Assembly: GCF_003349955.1 (NCBI RefSeq) | Contig: NZ_QLKQ01000060.1 | Location: 1-46,177 of the forward strand | Source: Azospirillum brasilense | Lineage (GTDB): Bacteria > Pseudomonadota > Alphaproteobacteria > Azospirillales > Azospirillaceae | DNA length: 46,177 nt | Reading direction: 5' to 3' | Part shown: positions 1-7,927 of the stretch, in pieces | Position numbering within the stretch: the stretch's first letter is position 1 | How the letters are laid out: each line of letters opens with the position of its first letter | Notes under the pieces: model-generated | The model's input: the letters and a program-made list of their open reading frames with translations, nothing else | The model's database searches: none | What the model was told of the DNA's origin: nothing | Made by a program: the position numbers and the translations under genes

Positions 1-62
1 ACGAGTGGGGCTTCTCCAACCGCATGAGCGACACCGCCGTCGCCATGGCCAACGCCAAGTAA
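1..62 (+). CDS. gap: Type I glyceraldehyde-3-phosphate dehydrogenase, C-terminal end only
   Basis: Only the last 20 residues are present, read from a codon that begins before the window and ending in TAA at 60-62. The visible peptide contains NEWGFSNRMSDTAVAMA, the strongly conserved C-terminal signature of bacterial GAPDH, the NAD-dependent enzyme that oxidises glyceraldehyde 3-phosphate to 1,3-bisphosphoglycerate. A strong terminator follows 29 bases later. An aldolase gene lies 1.5 kb downstream, so this is a glycolysis/gluconeogenesis neighbourhood, although phosphoglycerate kinase is not between them. The identification rests on a short but very characteristic tail. Confidence 0.85.
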   Translation, partial: EWGFSNRMSDTAVAMANAK

Positions 63-90
63 GCCTTCCAGGGCTTGCGGCCAAAGAGAA

Positions 91-119
91 AGGGCGCCCT
101 GAACGGGGCGCCCTTTTTT
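91..119 (+). terminator. Rho-independent terminator after gap
   Basis: A perfect 8-bp stem, GGGCGCCC at 92-99 and 106-113, with a six-base loop is followed directly by six T residues (114-119). It ends the gap transcript before the minus-strand HicB-like gene. Confidence 0.9.
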
Positions 120-150
120 CATGGGCCGACCGGCGCGACGGAGGCGGCGG

Positions 151-495
151 TCACCCCGCCTTGACGGCGTTGATTCCCGTAGCCCGCGTCAACTGATCGG
201 CGACCCAGGCGGCGACGCTCTTGCCCTCGCGCTCCGCACAGGTGGCGATGGCGCGGTGGAGCATCGGGTTGACGCGGATGGCGAGCCTGCCGGAATAGGG
301 CTGCTCGGTGTTGCCCGCCATGTCGCAGGCCATCGCCAGATAATCGTCCACCGCCTCGCGGAAGGCCCTGCGCAGCTCATCGACCGAGCGGCCGGTGAAG
401 GTGATGCCGTCGCGCGTGTTGATGACGGCGCCGACGAAGATGCCGGCGTCGTTGTCGAAATCGATCTGGGCCTTGTAGCCCTTATAGTCCATCAT
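151..495 (-). CDS. HicB-like antitoxin-family protein (orphan)
   Basis: The 114-residue protein has the layout of HicB antitoxins. An N-terminal half (about residues 1-60, with YKGYKAQIDFDNDAGIFVG and a DGITFTG stretch) matches the partly degraded RNase-H-like HicB fold. The C-terminal half (about 70-110, with SGRLAIRVNPMLHRAIA) resembles a ribbon-helix-helix DNA-binding domain. In complete systems HicB neutralises the HicA mRNA interferase and represses its own operon. No HicA-like partner, a short protein with a GSHH-type motif, is visible on either side. The gene sits alone between the gap terminator and an unknown plus-strand gene. Tandem ATG codons start at 495 and 492. It may act as a solitary regulator or be a leftover of a lost pair. 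Confidence 0.7.
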   Translation of the reverse strand: MMDYKGYKAQIDFDNDAGIFVGAVINTRDGITFTGRSVDELRRAFREAVDDYLAMACDMAGNTEQPYSGRLAIRVNPMLHRAIATCAEREGKSVAAWVADQLTRATGINAVKAG

Positions 496-613
496 CGGCG
501 GCGACCCCAGGGATGCGTAGGGTGGAAGGATAGCCCCGCCTCCGCCCCCGCGGTTTGACCTGCCTCAATTCCCGGAATCGGGCTGAGGGTATGTCCGCCC
601 TGTTTTTCACGTC

Positions 614-661
614 ATGCTCCCTGCCCTCATGACCGCTGCCCCCATGACCGCTGCCCCATGA
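614..661 (+). other. Possible 15-codon leader ORF built on a short tandem repeat
   Basis: A short reading frame, MLPALMTAAPMTAAP, runs from ATG 614 to TGA 659-661 and overlaps the ATG of the next gene (658) as ATGA. It contains repeated ATGACCGCTGCCCC units starting at 629 and 644, with a degenerate third unit at 658 that supplies the downstream start. The overlap would permit translational coupling, but no convincing ribosome site precedes 614. It could equally be a chance product of the repeat. Confidence 0.25.
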
Positions 662-1101
662 CCGCCCTGCCCGCGCATCCCCGCCCCATCCGCATCCACG
701 GCATGACCGACGCCGACGCCGCCTGCGCTGCGGCGGCGGAGTTGGGCGTTCCCCTTCTGTTGGTCAGCGCGCCCGGCGCGGCGGCCTCCGCCGGGGCCGG
801 CTGGTTTCGCGAGGTCGCCGCCCGCGCCGCCGCCCGGCACCCGTCGGTTGCAACCACCGCGGTGCTCGACTGCGCCGACCGGCCCGGCGACGCCTTGGCC
901 GCGCTGTCCGCCGGAATCGGTGTGATCCTGTTCACCGGGCGGGTGGACGTCGCGGAGCGGCTGGCCGACATCGCCGCGCAACGCGGCGCCCGACTGCTGA
1001 CGGGGCTTCCCGAAGCGCTCGACCTGCGCGGCGCCCGCGATCCGCGGCGCACCTGCCGGAATTGGCTAAGCGGCCGGGACGACGGCCATGTCACGGAATA
1101 G
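658..1101 (+). CDS. Conserved hypothetical protein beside the aldolase gene
   Basis: This 147-residue soluble protein has no signal peptide or membrane segment. It alternates predicted beta strands (PLLLVSAPG, TTAVLDC, GVILFTG, ARLLTG) with Ala-rich helices, which suggests a small alpha/beta or partial TIM-barrel fold. Conserved-looking points are GAGWFREV (around residues 46-53), LDCADRPGDAL (around 70-80) and a final ALDLRGARDP segment. I do not recognise a named family; I recall similar uncharacterised proteins near aldolase genes in other alphaproteobacteria, which I cannot check here. The start at 658 overlaps the stop of a possible 15-codon leader. Third-position GC is typical of the neighbours, which supports real coding. 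Confidence 0.6.
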   Translation: MTALPAHPRPIRIHGMTDADAACAAAAELGVPLLLVSAPGAAASAGAGWFREVAARAAARHPSVATTAVLDCADRPGDALAALSAGIGVILFTGRVDVAERLADIAAQRGARLLTGLPEALDLRGARDPRRTCRNWLSGRDDGHVTE

Positions 1102-1188
1102 TCCCAAGGCGATACCGCTTTTTCCCCGAATCCGCACGATCAAAAGTGGTGTATGGTGATTCCATCATCACGATGCGGTACCACCCCC

Positions 1189-1434
1189 ATGACCACGACC
1201 ACGCCCTTGCGGCCCCAGGCGGACGCCACACCGCTGAAGGGTGAGGACTCCGCCCTGCTCCATCCGGAGAGGCCGGACGGGCTTCCACGCGGCTCGCGCT
1301 TTCCCGTGCCGCCGGTCGAGAAGATCCGCGGCGCCCGCCTGCTCGTCGTCTGGGCCGGCCTGGCCGCCGGGGCCTGGGTCGTGGCGGTGGGCGCCGGATA
1401 CGGCCTCTACGTCATCGTCCAGTCCGTGCTGTGA
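1189..1434 (+). CDS. Small single-pass membrane protein, unknown
   Basis: The start at ATG 1189 (MTTTTPLRPQ) is preferred over an in-frame ATG at 1153, giving 81 residues. The first 50 residues are polar and Pro-rich, with a PPVEKIRGAR stretch before the membrane. The C-terminal 30 residues form one hydrophobic helix (LLVVWAGLAAGAWVVAVGAG). The likely topology is a cytoplasmic N-terminus with a tail anchor in the inner membrane. It lies 180 bases upstream of the aldolase gene on the same strand. No family is recognised and no function is proposed. Confidence 0.5.
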   Translation: MTTTTPLRPQADATPLKGEDSALLHPERPDGLPRGSRFPVPPVEKIRGARLLVVWAGLAAGAWVVAVGAGYGLYVIVQSVL

Positions 1435-1614
1435 CAAAAAACGGTCTGGCCGTCGCGTTCGCCTCACCCTTCGGCGAGTCCCGAATCCGCCCTCCCGGAT
1501 AGACCCATTTGCCGCCGGGAGGGCGCGCATTACACCCCTGCCGCCGTTGCAAAGAGTCCCGCGCTGGGCTATGAGGGCCGCATTTCCGACAGAAACCCCA
1601 AGGGGAAGAGCCAG

Positions 1615-2544
1615 ATGAAGCTCACTCGTCGTGTTAAGGAAATTCTTGCGAACTACGAGAGCGACACCCCGGGCGTCAAGGCCAACCTTGCCCGCATTCT
1701 GATGGAAGGCAAGCTGGGCGGCACCGGCAAGCTGGTGATCCTCCCCGTCGACCAGGGTTTCGAGCACGGCCCGGCGCGCAGCTTCGCGCCGAACGAGCCG
1801 GGCTACGACCCGCATTACCATTACCAGCTCGCCATCGACGCCGGCTGCAACGCCTACGCCGCCCCGCTGGGCTCGCTGGAGGCCGGCGCCTCGACCTTTG
1901 CCGGCTCGATCCCGCTGATCCTCAAGATGAACAGCGCCAACAGCCTGTCGCGCCAGAAGGAGGACGCCGATCAGGCGGTGACCGCCTCGGTGCAGGACGC
2001 GCTGCGCCTCGGCTGCTCGGCCATCGGCTTCACGATCTACCCCGGCTCGGACGCCATGTACGACCAGTACGAGGAGATCCGCGAGCTGTCGAAGGAGGCC
2101 AAGTCGGTCGGCCTTCCCACCGTCCTGTGGTCCTACCCGCGCGGCGGCACGATCTCCAAGGACGGCGAGCTGGCCATCGACGTGATCGGCTACGCCGCCC
2201 ACATGGCCGCGCTGCTCGGCGCCCACATCATCAAGGTGAAGCTGCCGTCGGCCCATCTGGAGCAGGCGGAGGCGAAGAAAGTCTACGAGTCCAAGAACAT
2301 CCCGATCGCCACCCAGGCCGACCGCGTCCGCCACATCATGCAGTGCGCCTTCAACGGCCGCCGCATCGTGGTCTTCTCGGGCGGCGCCACCAAGGGCGAG
2401 GACGCGGTGTTCGAGGACGCCCGCGCGATCCGCGACGGTGGCGGCAACGGCTCGATCATCGGCCGCAACGCCTTCCAGCGCCCGCGCGAAGACGCTTTGA
2501 AGCTGCTCGACCGGATCATGAAGATCTACCAGGGCAAAGAGTAA
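1615..2544 (+). CDS. Class I fructose-bisphosphate aldolase (DeoC/FbaB type)
   Basis: The 309-residue protein belongs to the DhnA/FbaB type of class I aldolases, which cleave fructose 1,6-bisphosphate to dihydroxyacetone phosphate and glyceraldehyde 3-phosphate through a Schiff base. Visible marks are VILPVDQGFEHGP (41-53), a conserved early strand of the barrel; AHIIKVKLP (203-211), where Lys207 is the likely Schiff-base lysine; and the phosphate-binding C-terminal loops VVFSGGATKG and GSIIGRNAFQRP. The start is supported by an upstream purine-rich stretch (GGGGAAGAG). With gap upstream and thiE only 12 bases downstream it probably begins a short transcript. It uses no metal, unlike the zinc-dependent class II enzymes. 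Confidence 0.93.
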   Translation: MKLTRRVKEILANYESDTPGVKANLARILMEGKLGGTGKLVILPVDQGFEHGPARSFAPNEPGYDPHYHYQLAIDAGCNAYAAPLGSLEAGASTFAGSIPLILKMNSANSLSRQKEDADQAVTASVQDALRLGCSAIGFTIYPGSDAMYDQYEEIRELSKEAKSVGLPTVLWSYPRGGTISKDGELAIDVIGYAAHMAALLGAHIIKVKLPSAHLEQAEAKKVYESKNIPIATQADRVRHIMQCAFNGRRIVVFSGGATKGEDAVFEDARAIRDGGGNGSIIGRNAFQRPREDALKLLDRIMKIYQGKE

Positions 2545-2556
2545 GGATCGCCTCGG

Positions 2557-3195
2557 GTGACCGAAACCGCCTGTCGGCTCTACCTCGTGACGCCGCCGGT
2601 CCTGGAACCGGCGGCGTTCGCGCCGAAACTGACCGAAGCGCTGGACGCGGGCGATGTCGCCTGCGTCCAGTTGCGTTTGAAGGACTGCTCCGACGACGCC
2701 GTGCGCCGGGCCTGCGACGCCCTGCGCCCGATCGCCCAGGAGCGCGGGGTGGCCTTCATCCTGAACGACCATCCCCAACTGGCCCGCGAGACCGGCTGTG
2801 ACGGCGTGCATGTCGGGCAGAAGGACACGCCCTACGCCCAGGCGCGGCGGATCGTCGGCAACGACGCCATCGTCGGCGTGACCTGCCACGACAGCCGCCA
2901 CCTCGCCATGGAAGCGGGCGAGGCCGGGGCCGATTACGTCGCCTTCGGCGCCTTCTTCCCCACCACCACCAAGGACGCCGAGTTCAAGGCGGAGCCGGAG
3001 CTGCTCCGCTGGTGGTCGGAACTGATGGAGGTCCCCTGCGTCGCCATCGGCGGGATCACCCAGGAAAATTGCGGGCCGCTGGTCAGCGCCGGGGCCGATT
3101 TCCTGGCCGTGGTCGGCGCCGTGTGGAACCACCCCGATGGGCCGGGCGCCGCCGTGAAGGCGTTCAACGCCGCCATCGCCGCGGCCGAAGGGTGA
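2557..3195 (+). CDS. thiE: Thiamine phosphate synthase
   Basis: The 212-residue TIM-barrel protein starts at GTG 2557. ThiE joins hydroxymethylpyrimidine diphosphate to thiazole phosphate to give thiamine phosphate. Family marks are RLYLVTPP at the N-terminus, VQLRLKD (the pyrophosphate-binding Arg and Lys), FILNDHPQLA, the GVHVGQKD signature, and the C-terminal AIGGI and GADFLAVVGAVW loops. It is near the usual length. It follows the aldolase gene by 12 bases and precedes the TSUP permease by 19, so all three probably share a transcript. No other thiamine gene is in the window. The segment FGAFFPTTTKD replaces the usual FGPxFPTxTK with small changes only. Confidence 0.88.
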   Translation: MTETACRLYLVTPPVLEPAAFAPKLTEALDAGDVACVQLRLKDCSDDAVRRACDALRPIAQERGVAFILNDHPQLARETGCDGVHVGQKDTPYAQARRIVGNDAIVGVTCHDSRHLAMEAGEAGADYVAFGAFFPTTTKDAEFKAEPELLRWWSELMEVPCVAIGGITQENCGPLVSAGADFLAVVGAVWNHPDGPGAAVKAFNAAIAAAEG

Positions 3196-3214
3196 CGAAG
3201 GCCGCCGCCGGATC

Positions 3215-4021
3215 ATGGACCTCCTTTCCATCGAGACGCTGTCCGCGCTGTTCGCGGTCGGCCTTGTCGCGGGCTTCGTCGACGCCATCGCCGGGGGCGG
3301 CGGGCTTCTGACCCTCCCCGCCCTGCTCTGGGCCGGCCTGTCGCCCGCCCAGGCGCTGGCGACGAACAAGCTGCAATCCAGCTTCGGCTCCTTCTCCGCC
3401 GCGGTGAAGTTCACCCGTGGCGGCGAGGTAAAGCCGCGCGACATGGCGGTGATGATCGGCTGCACCTTCGCCGGCTCCGCGGCGGGCGCCATCATCGTCC
3501 AGATGATCGATCCGGGATTCCTGCGCAACGTCATCCCGGTGCTGCTGATCGGCATCGCCATCTGGCTTCTCGTCTCCCCGAAGGCCGGCGAGATCGACGC
3601 CCAGCAGCGCATCGGGGAGCGCGGATTCGCCCTGCTCGCCGGGACGGGGATCGGCTTTTACGACGGCTTCTTCGGGCCGGGCACCGGCACCTTCTTCGCC
3701 ATCGCCTTCGTCTCGCTGCTCGGGTTCAACCTGCGCAAGGCGACCGCCCACACGAAGGTGCTGAATTTCACCAGCAACATCGCCGCCCTCCTCTTCTTCC
3801 TGGCCGGTGGCCAGATCGCCTGGGTGGCCGGGCTGCTGATGGGGTTGGGCCAGATGATCGGCGCGCAGATCGGCGCCCATATGGTCATCCGCAACGGCGC
3901 CGCCATCGTGCGCCCCATGCTGGTCGTCGCCTCCATCGCCATCACGGCGAAGCTGATCTGGACCGACGCCCAGGGCGTGATCGGCGCCGGCATGGCCATG
4001 GTCGCCGGCTGGCTGGGCTGA
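3215..4021 (+). CDS. TSUP/TauE-SafE family membrane transporter
   Basis: The 268-residue integral membrane protein has about eight hydrophobic helices and the two-fold repeat of the TSUP family. The first half carries GFVDAIAGGGGLLTLPALL (about residues 20-38) followed by ATNKLQSSFG; the second half repeats it as GFYDGFFGPGTGTFFAIAF then ATAHTKVLNFTSN. Members export or import sulfite, sulfoacetate and other organosulfur or carboxylate anions; the substrate cannot be read from sequence. It closely follows thiE, which could mean a link to thiamine precursors or sulfur, but co-transcription alone does not prove this. Confidence 0.88.
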   Translation: MDLLSIETLSALFAVGLVAGFVDAIAGGGGLLTLPALLWAGLSPAQALATNKLQSSFGSFSAAVKFTRGGEVKPRDMAVMIGCTFAGSAAGAIIVQMIDPGFLRNVIPVLLIGIAIWLLVSPKAGEIDAQQRIGERGFALLAGTGIGFYDGFFGPGTGTFFAIAFVSLLGFNLRKATAHTKVLNFTSNIAALLFFLAGGQIAWVAGLLMGLGQMIGAQIGAHMVIRNGAAIVRPMLVVASIAITAKLIWTDAQGVIGAGMAMVAGWLG

Positions 4022-4110
4022 GCACCCCCAATATCCCGATTTTCATACCCGCGACGAATCGACCGTAGCGGGCATTTCCCTCCCCCATGCACACCCGTGG
4101 ACGCATACTT

Positions 4111-4123
4111 TGTTGGTCCAACA
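4111..4123. promoter_or_regulatory. Perfect 13-bp palindrome upstream of the FadL-like gene
   Basis: TGTTGGTCCAACA is perfectly symmetrical around T4117 (6+1+6). It lies about 20 bases upstream of the putative -35 element and resembles half-sites bound by GntR-family regulators, but no regulator gene is adjacent. Operator function is inferred. Confidence 0.4.
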
Positions 4124-4141
4124 TTTTTTCAGCGGCGCCAC

Positions 4142-4169
4142 TTTACGTTAACGTCAATCTGTGTATCAT
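4142..4169 (+). promoter_or_regulatory. Putative promoter with overlapping palindromic operator for the FadL-like gene
   Basis: A possible sigma-70-type pair is TTTACG (4142-4147) and TATCAT (4164-4169) with a 16-base spacer, about 30 bases before the preferred ATG at 4201. A 16-bp near-perfect inverted repeat, TTTACGTTAACGTCAA (4142-4157), covers the -35 and part of the spacer. The ACGTTAACGT core resembles sites reported for MerR-type LiuR regulators of branched-chain acyl-CoA breakdown. This regulator assignment is from memory of the motif and is tentative. Confidence 0.45.
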
Positions 4170-4200
4170 TGCGTCAAATAACGAAATTGGGGAGAAACGC

Positions 4201-5547
4201 ATGTCCAAACGGTCTCTGAAGGGGAATCTGCTCGCCGCTGCCGCCGCCGTCGCCATCGCAGCCCCGCTGCCGGCCGGCGCCGCCGGCTATCTGCTGAAGG
4301 AGCAGAGCGCCTCGGGCCAGGGCACCTCCTTCGCGGGCGCCACCGCCAACGGCATGGGGGACGCCACCGCGCTGTTCTTCAACCCCGCGGCCCTGGGAGC
4401 CATCGAGGGGAATCAGGCGGTCGGCGTGCTGAGCGGCGTGTTCCCGACCTCGAAGACCAGCAACGCCCGCGGCACCCGCGCCACGCGGCTGGGCGGCAGC
4501 ACCATCCAGGGCACCTCCGACCCCGGCGACATCGGCATGGACGCGGTGATTCCGTCGGGCTACATGGCCTACACGGTGTCGCCGGACGTGAAGCTGGGCC
4601 TCGCCATCACCGCGCCCTGGGGCCTGTCCACCGACTATCCGGAAAGCTGGGCCGGCCGCTACCACGGCATCCATTCCAGCCTGCTGACGCTCAACATCTC
4701 CCCGACCGTGTCCTACCGGCTGATGCCGGACCTGACCATCGCCGGCGGTCTGCAAATCCAGTACGCCAAGGCGCGGCTGAGCCAGGCCGTGGACTTCGGC
4801 TCCATCCTGGCGGCGACCGGGGTTCCCGTCGCGCCGGGCTCGCGCGACGGCGTGGGCGAGGTGAAGGGCGACGATTGGGGCTTCGGCTTCACCGCCGGCA
4901 TGCTGTACGAGCCGGCCAAGGGCACCCGTTTCGGCGTCTCCTACCGCTCCTCCGTCTCCCACGAGCTGGATGGCGATTCGAAGTTCGAAGGCGTTCCGGC
5001 GACGCCGGCGCTCCAGGCCAGCTTCGCCAATTCGCCGGTGCGGGCGAAGGTCGCCACGCCGGACATCATCTCCTTCGGCGCCTATCACGAGCTGACCAGC
5101 TCCTTCGCCGTGATGGCCGACGCGCAGTGGACCAACTGGTCGCGCTTCAAGGAGTTGCGCATCCGCTACCGTAACCCGCTGCGCACCGACACGGTGACCG
5201 ACGAGAACTGGGACGACTCCTGGTTCTTCGCGCTGGGCGCCGCCTACAAGTGGGACGAGAAGCTGACCCTGCGCTTCGGCGTGGCCTATGACCAGACTCC
5301 GGTCAGCGACCAGTACCGCACCCCGCGCATCCCGGACGAGGACCGTTATTGGGTGTCGATCGGCGCCGGCTATCAAGTCACCGACAACATCCGGACCGAC
5401 ATCGGCTACAGCCACATCTTCGCCAACAAGGCCAAGATCGACCTGCGCGACAACCTGACGGGCAGCGACGCCTTCCGCGGCAACCTGTCCGCCGACTACA
5501 AGGCCCATGTGGACGTGATCGCGCTCCAGACCAAGATCACCTTCTGA
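4201..5547 (+). CDS. FadL/OmpP1/TodX-type outer membrane transporter
   Basis: The 448-residue protein starts at ATG 4201, nine bases after a GGGGAG ribosome site; an upstream in-frame ATG at 4087 would lie before the promoter. A signal peptide (LLAAAAAVAIAAPLPAGA) is followed by the FadL family start: GYLLKEQSASGQGTSFAG, then GDATALFFNPAAL, the plug region. Later come amphipathic strands and the typical end IRTDIGYSHIFANKAKID and ADYKAHVDVIALQTKITF with a C-terminal Phe. The family forms 14-strand barrels that pass long-chain fatty acids or aromatic hydrocarbons into the periplasm. The neighbouring AcuI-like gene and an ACGTTAACGT operator hint at fatty-acid or acyl-CoA catabolism, which is inference. 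Confidence 0.9.
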   Translation: MSKRSLKGNLLAAAAAVAIAAPLPAGAAGYLLKEQSASGQGTSFAGATANGMGDATALFFNPAALGAIEGNQAVGVLSGVFPTSKTSNARGTRATRLGGSTIQGTSDPGDIGMDAVIPSGYMAYTVSPDVKLGLAITAPWGLSTDYPESWAGRYHGIHSSLLTLNISPTVSYRLMPDLTIAGGLQIQYAKARLSQAVDFGSILAATGVPVAPGSRDGVGEVKGDDWGFGFTAGMLYEPAKGTRFGVSYRSSVSHELDGDSKFEGVPATPALQASFANSPVRAKVATPDIISFGAYHELTSSFAVMADAQWTNWSRFKELRIRYRNPLRTDTVTDENWDDSWFFALGAAYKWDEKLTLRFGVAYDQTPVSDQYRTPRIPDEDRYWVSIGAGYQVTDNIRTDIGYSHIFANKAKIDLRDNLTGSDAFRGNLSADYKAHVDVIALQTKITF

Positions 5548-5671
5548 TCCGCACCCCGGTGGGGCGCGCGGGCGCCGCCCGTTCGCTCCACCGTCCCCGC
5601 CTCTTGTCCATCGCCGCGTCCGTGCTAGGCTTTCCCCCCAATCAAGAACCCGCTCCGGGAGAGGAATCCGC

Positions 5672-6667
5672 ATGGCCGACACCTTCACCGCCTTCGTCAT
5701 CGAGGATGCCGACGGCAAGCCCAAGGGGGGCTTCAAGCCGCTCAGCCTGAGCGACCTGCCCGACCACGACGTGCTGGTCGAGGTCGCCTGTTCCACCCTG
5801 AACTATAAGGACGGCCTCGCCGTCTCCGGCAAGGGCCGGATCGCCCGCAAGCTGCCGATGGTCGCCGGCATCGACCTCGCCGGCACGGTCGTGGAATCGC
5901 GCTCCGCCGACTGGAAGGCCGGCGACAAGGTGATCGTCAACGGCTGGGGCCTGTCGGAAACCCAGTGGGGCGGCTACAGCCGGTTCCAGCGCGTGAAGCC
6001 GGAATGGCTGATCCGCCTGCCCGACGTCTTCTCGCCGGAGGAGGCGATGGGCATCGGCACCGCCGGCTACACCGCGGCGCTCTGCGTCGACGCGTTGGAG
6101 GATTGGGGCACGATCCAACCCGGCGGCAAGGAGGTTCTGGTCACCGGAGCGGCCGGCGGCGTCGGTTCCGTCGCGGTCGCCCTGCTCGCCAAGGCCGGCT
6201 ATCCGGTAACCGCCTCCACCGGACGGCCCGAGACCCACGAGTATCTGTCCGGCCTGGGCGCCACCGGCTTCATCGACCGCGCCGCCCTTCAGGAGAAGGG
6301 CGCACCGCTCCAGAAGGAGCGCTGGGCCGGCGGCGTCGATTCGGTGGGCGGCATCACGCTGGTCAACGCCCTGTCGCAAACCGTCTGGGGCGGCGCCATC
6401 GCCGCCTGCGGGCTGGCGGGCAGCGCCGACCTGCCGGGCACGGTGCTGCCGCACATCCTGCGCAGCGTCACGCTGATCGGCGTCGATTCGGTCACCGCCC
6501 CGGCGGCGCGGCGTGAACGCGCCTGGGCACGGTTGGCCCGCGACCTCGACAAGTCCCACCTGAAGGCGATGTACACGGTGGAGCCGATGTCGAAGCTGCC
6601 GGAGCTGGCCGGCCAGATCCTCGCCGGTCGGGTGCGCGGCCGCGTGGTGATCGACGTCACCGCCTGA
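5672..6667 (+). CDS. Acrylyl-CoA reductase/YhdH-type MDR oxidoreductase
   Basis: The 331-residue protein is a zinc-free medium-chain dehydrogenase/reductase of the YhdH/AcuI group, NADPH-dependent enzymes that reduce acrylyl-CoA to propionyl-CoA. Visible marks are STLNYKDGLAVSGKGRI near residue 47, a GIDLAGTV stretch, a nucleotide-binding LVTGAAGGVGSVAVALLA (about 155-172), TASTGRPETHEYL with the Arg expected to bind the NADPH phosphate, and GVDSVTAP near the C-terminus. A GAGAGGA ribosome site precedes the start. Its length matches E. coli YhdH. It lies downstream of the FadL-like gene with 124 bases between, and the following gene is convergent. The natural substrate could differ from acrylyl-CoA. 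Confidence 0.85.
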   Translation: MADTFTAFVIEDADGKPKGGFKPLSLSDLPDHDVLVEVACSTLNYKDGLAVSGKGRIARKLPMVAGIDLAGTVVESRSADWKAGDKVIVNGWGLSETQWGGYSRFQRVKPEWLIRLPDVFSPEEAMGIGTAGYTAALCVDALEDWGTIQPGGKEVLVTGAAGGVGSVAVALLAKAGYPVTASTGRPETHEYLSGLGATGFIDRAALQEKGAPLQKERWAGGVDSVGGITLVNALSQTVWGGAIAACGLAGSADLPGTVLPHILRSVTLIGVDSVTAPAARRERAWARLARDLDKSHLKAMYTVEPMSKLPELAGQILAGRVRGRVVIDVTA

Positions 6668-6695
6668 CGACGCTGGAACCCGGTGGCGGACGGTC

Positions 6696-7760
6696 TCAGG
6701 CCCCCGCCACCGGCAGCCACAGCACTTCGTCGATGCGCTCCGCCCCGCTGCACAGCATGACCAGCCGGTCGAAGCCCAGCGCGATGCCGCTGCATTCCGG
6801 CATGCCATGCTCCAGCGCGGCGAGGAAGTCCTCGTCCACCGGGAAGCGGTCGCCGTAGATGCGCTCCTTCAGGTCCATGTCGGCCTCGAAGCGGGCGCGC
6901 TGGGCGCGGGCGTCAGTCAGCTCGCCGAAGGCGTTGGCGAGTTCCAGGCCGCAGGCGTACAGCTCGAACCGCTCGGCCAGCCGCGGGTCTTCCGGCTTGG
7001 GGCGCGACAGCGCGGCCATGCAGACCGGATAGTCGGTCAGCACGCAGGGCACGCCGGCGCCCAGATGCGGCTCGATCCGGTCGAACATGATGCGGAAGAC
7101 GATGTCCTCCCAGCGGTCGCCGTCGTGCGGGGCGATACCGATGGCCCGCGCCATGGCAGCCAGCGGGGCCGGGTCGGGGTCGTGGCTGCCGTCGAAGGTC
7201 TCCAGCAGGTCGATCCCGGCATACTCCCGGAAGGCGTCCTGCACGGTCAGCACCCGCCACTCCTTGAAGGGGTCGCAGGTCATGCCGCGGAAGTCGAATC
7301 GCGTCCGTCCTGCGGCGACGGCGGCCTCGCGCACCAAGTCCTCGCAATCGCGGATCAGCGTCCGGTAGCCGTCCCCCGCCCGGTACCATTCGAGCATGGA
7401 GAATTCCGGCGCGTGGGTGGCCGAGCGCTCGCCGTTCCGGAAGACGTGGGCGATCTGGTAGATGCGCGGTAGCCCGGCGACCAGCAGCTTCTTCATGGCG
7501 AATTCGGGGCTGGTGTGCAGGTGCAGACGCAGCCGGTCGTCGGGGTGCGGCCCCACCAGCTCCGTCGCGAAGGCCTGGAGATGCGGCTCCATCCCCGGCG
7601 AGACCTGGAGCGCCGGGGTGTCCACCTCCAGGAAGGCGTTCTCCTCGAAGAAGCGGCGGACGGCGCCCAGCACGCGGCCACGCACGGCCAGATGGGGGCG
7701 GCGGCGGGCGAAGGTCTCGGGGGCCCAGGACGGAGAACGGGCTGGCGTGACGGGGGGCAT
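6696..7760 (-). CDS. epmA: Elongation factor P lysine ligase (EpmA/GenX/PoxA)
   Basis: The protein is a class II lysyl-tRNA-synthetase-like catalytic domain without the anticodon-binding domain, 354 residues from ATG 7760 (MPPVTPARSP). EpmA activates (R)-beta-lysine and attaches it to a conserved lysine of EF-P. The class II motifs are visible: motif 1 VRRFFEENAFLEVDTPAL, motif 2 YQIAHVFRNGERSATHAPEF with EWYRA after it, and motif 3 SGIALGFDRLVML near the C-terminus. It is transcribed divergently from efp, 167 bases away, so enzyme and substrate genes are linked. EpmB, which makes beta-lysine, is not in the window. Longer in-frame starts up to 7880 would overlap the shared promoter region and are less likely. 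Confidence 0.93.
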   Translation of the reverse strand: MPPVTPARSPSWAPETFARRRPHLAVRGRVLGAVRRFFEENAFLEVDTPALQVSPGMEPHLQAFATELVGPHPDDRLRLHLHTSPEFAMKKLLVAGLPRIYQIAHVFRNGERSATHAPEFSMLEWYRAGDGYRTLIRDCEDLVREAAVAAGRTRFDFRGMTCDPFKEWRVLTVQDAFREYAGIDLLETFDGSHDPDPAPLAAMARAIGIAPHDGDRWEDIVFRIMFDRIEPHLGAGVPCVLTDYPVCMAALSRPKPEDPRLAERFELYACGLELANAFGELTDARAQRARFEADMDLKERIYGDRFPVDEDFLAALEHGMPECSGIALGFDRLVMLCSGAERIDEVLWLPVAGA

Positions 7761-7927
7761 GGGGGCCTTCACTGACGGGGTAATGGTGCTGCTTAGCAGA
7801 GTGGCAACGGCGGCGAAAACGGACAAAGAAGGCGCGGAACGCCGATTGAGCACCGCCCGGCGTTGCCACCGGCCCGGCAAGCTGCTAGGTTCCGCGCCGC
7901 CTGTCTCCTGGAAATCACGAGTATGTC

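Noticed and set aside
1168..3612. 814-residue open frame on the minus strand across the aldolase and thiE genes
   Set aside because: It is antisense to aldolase, ThiE and TSUP genes with clear family motifs; the long frame is an effect of high GC content.
4174..5796. 540-residue minus-strand frame opposite the FadL-like gene
   Set aside because: Composition is low in hydrophobic order and rich in Arg/Gly/His; the plus strand encodes an evident porin.
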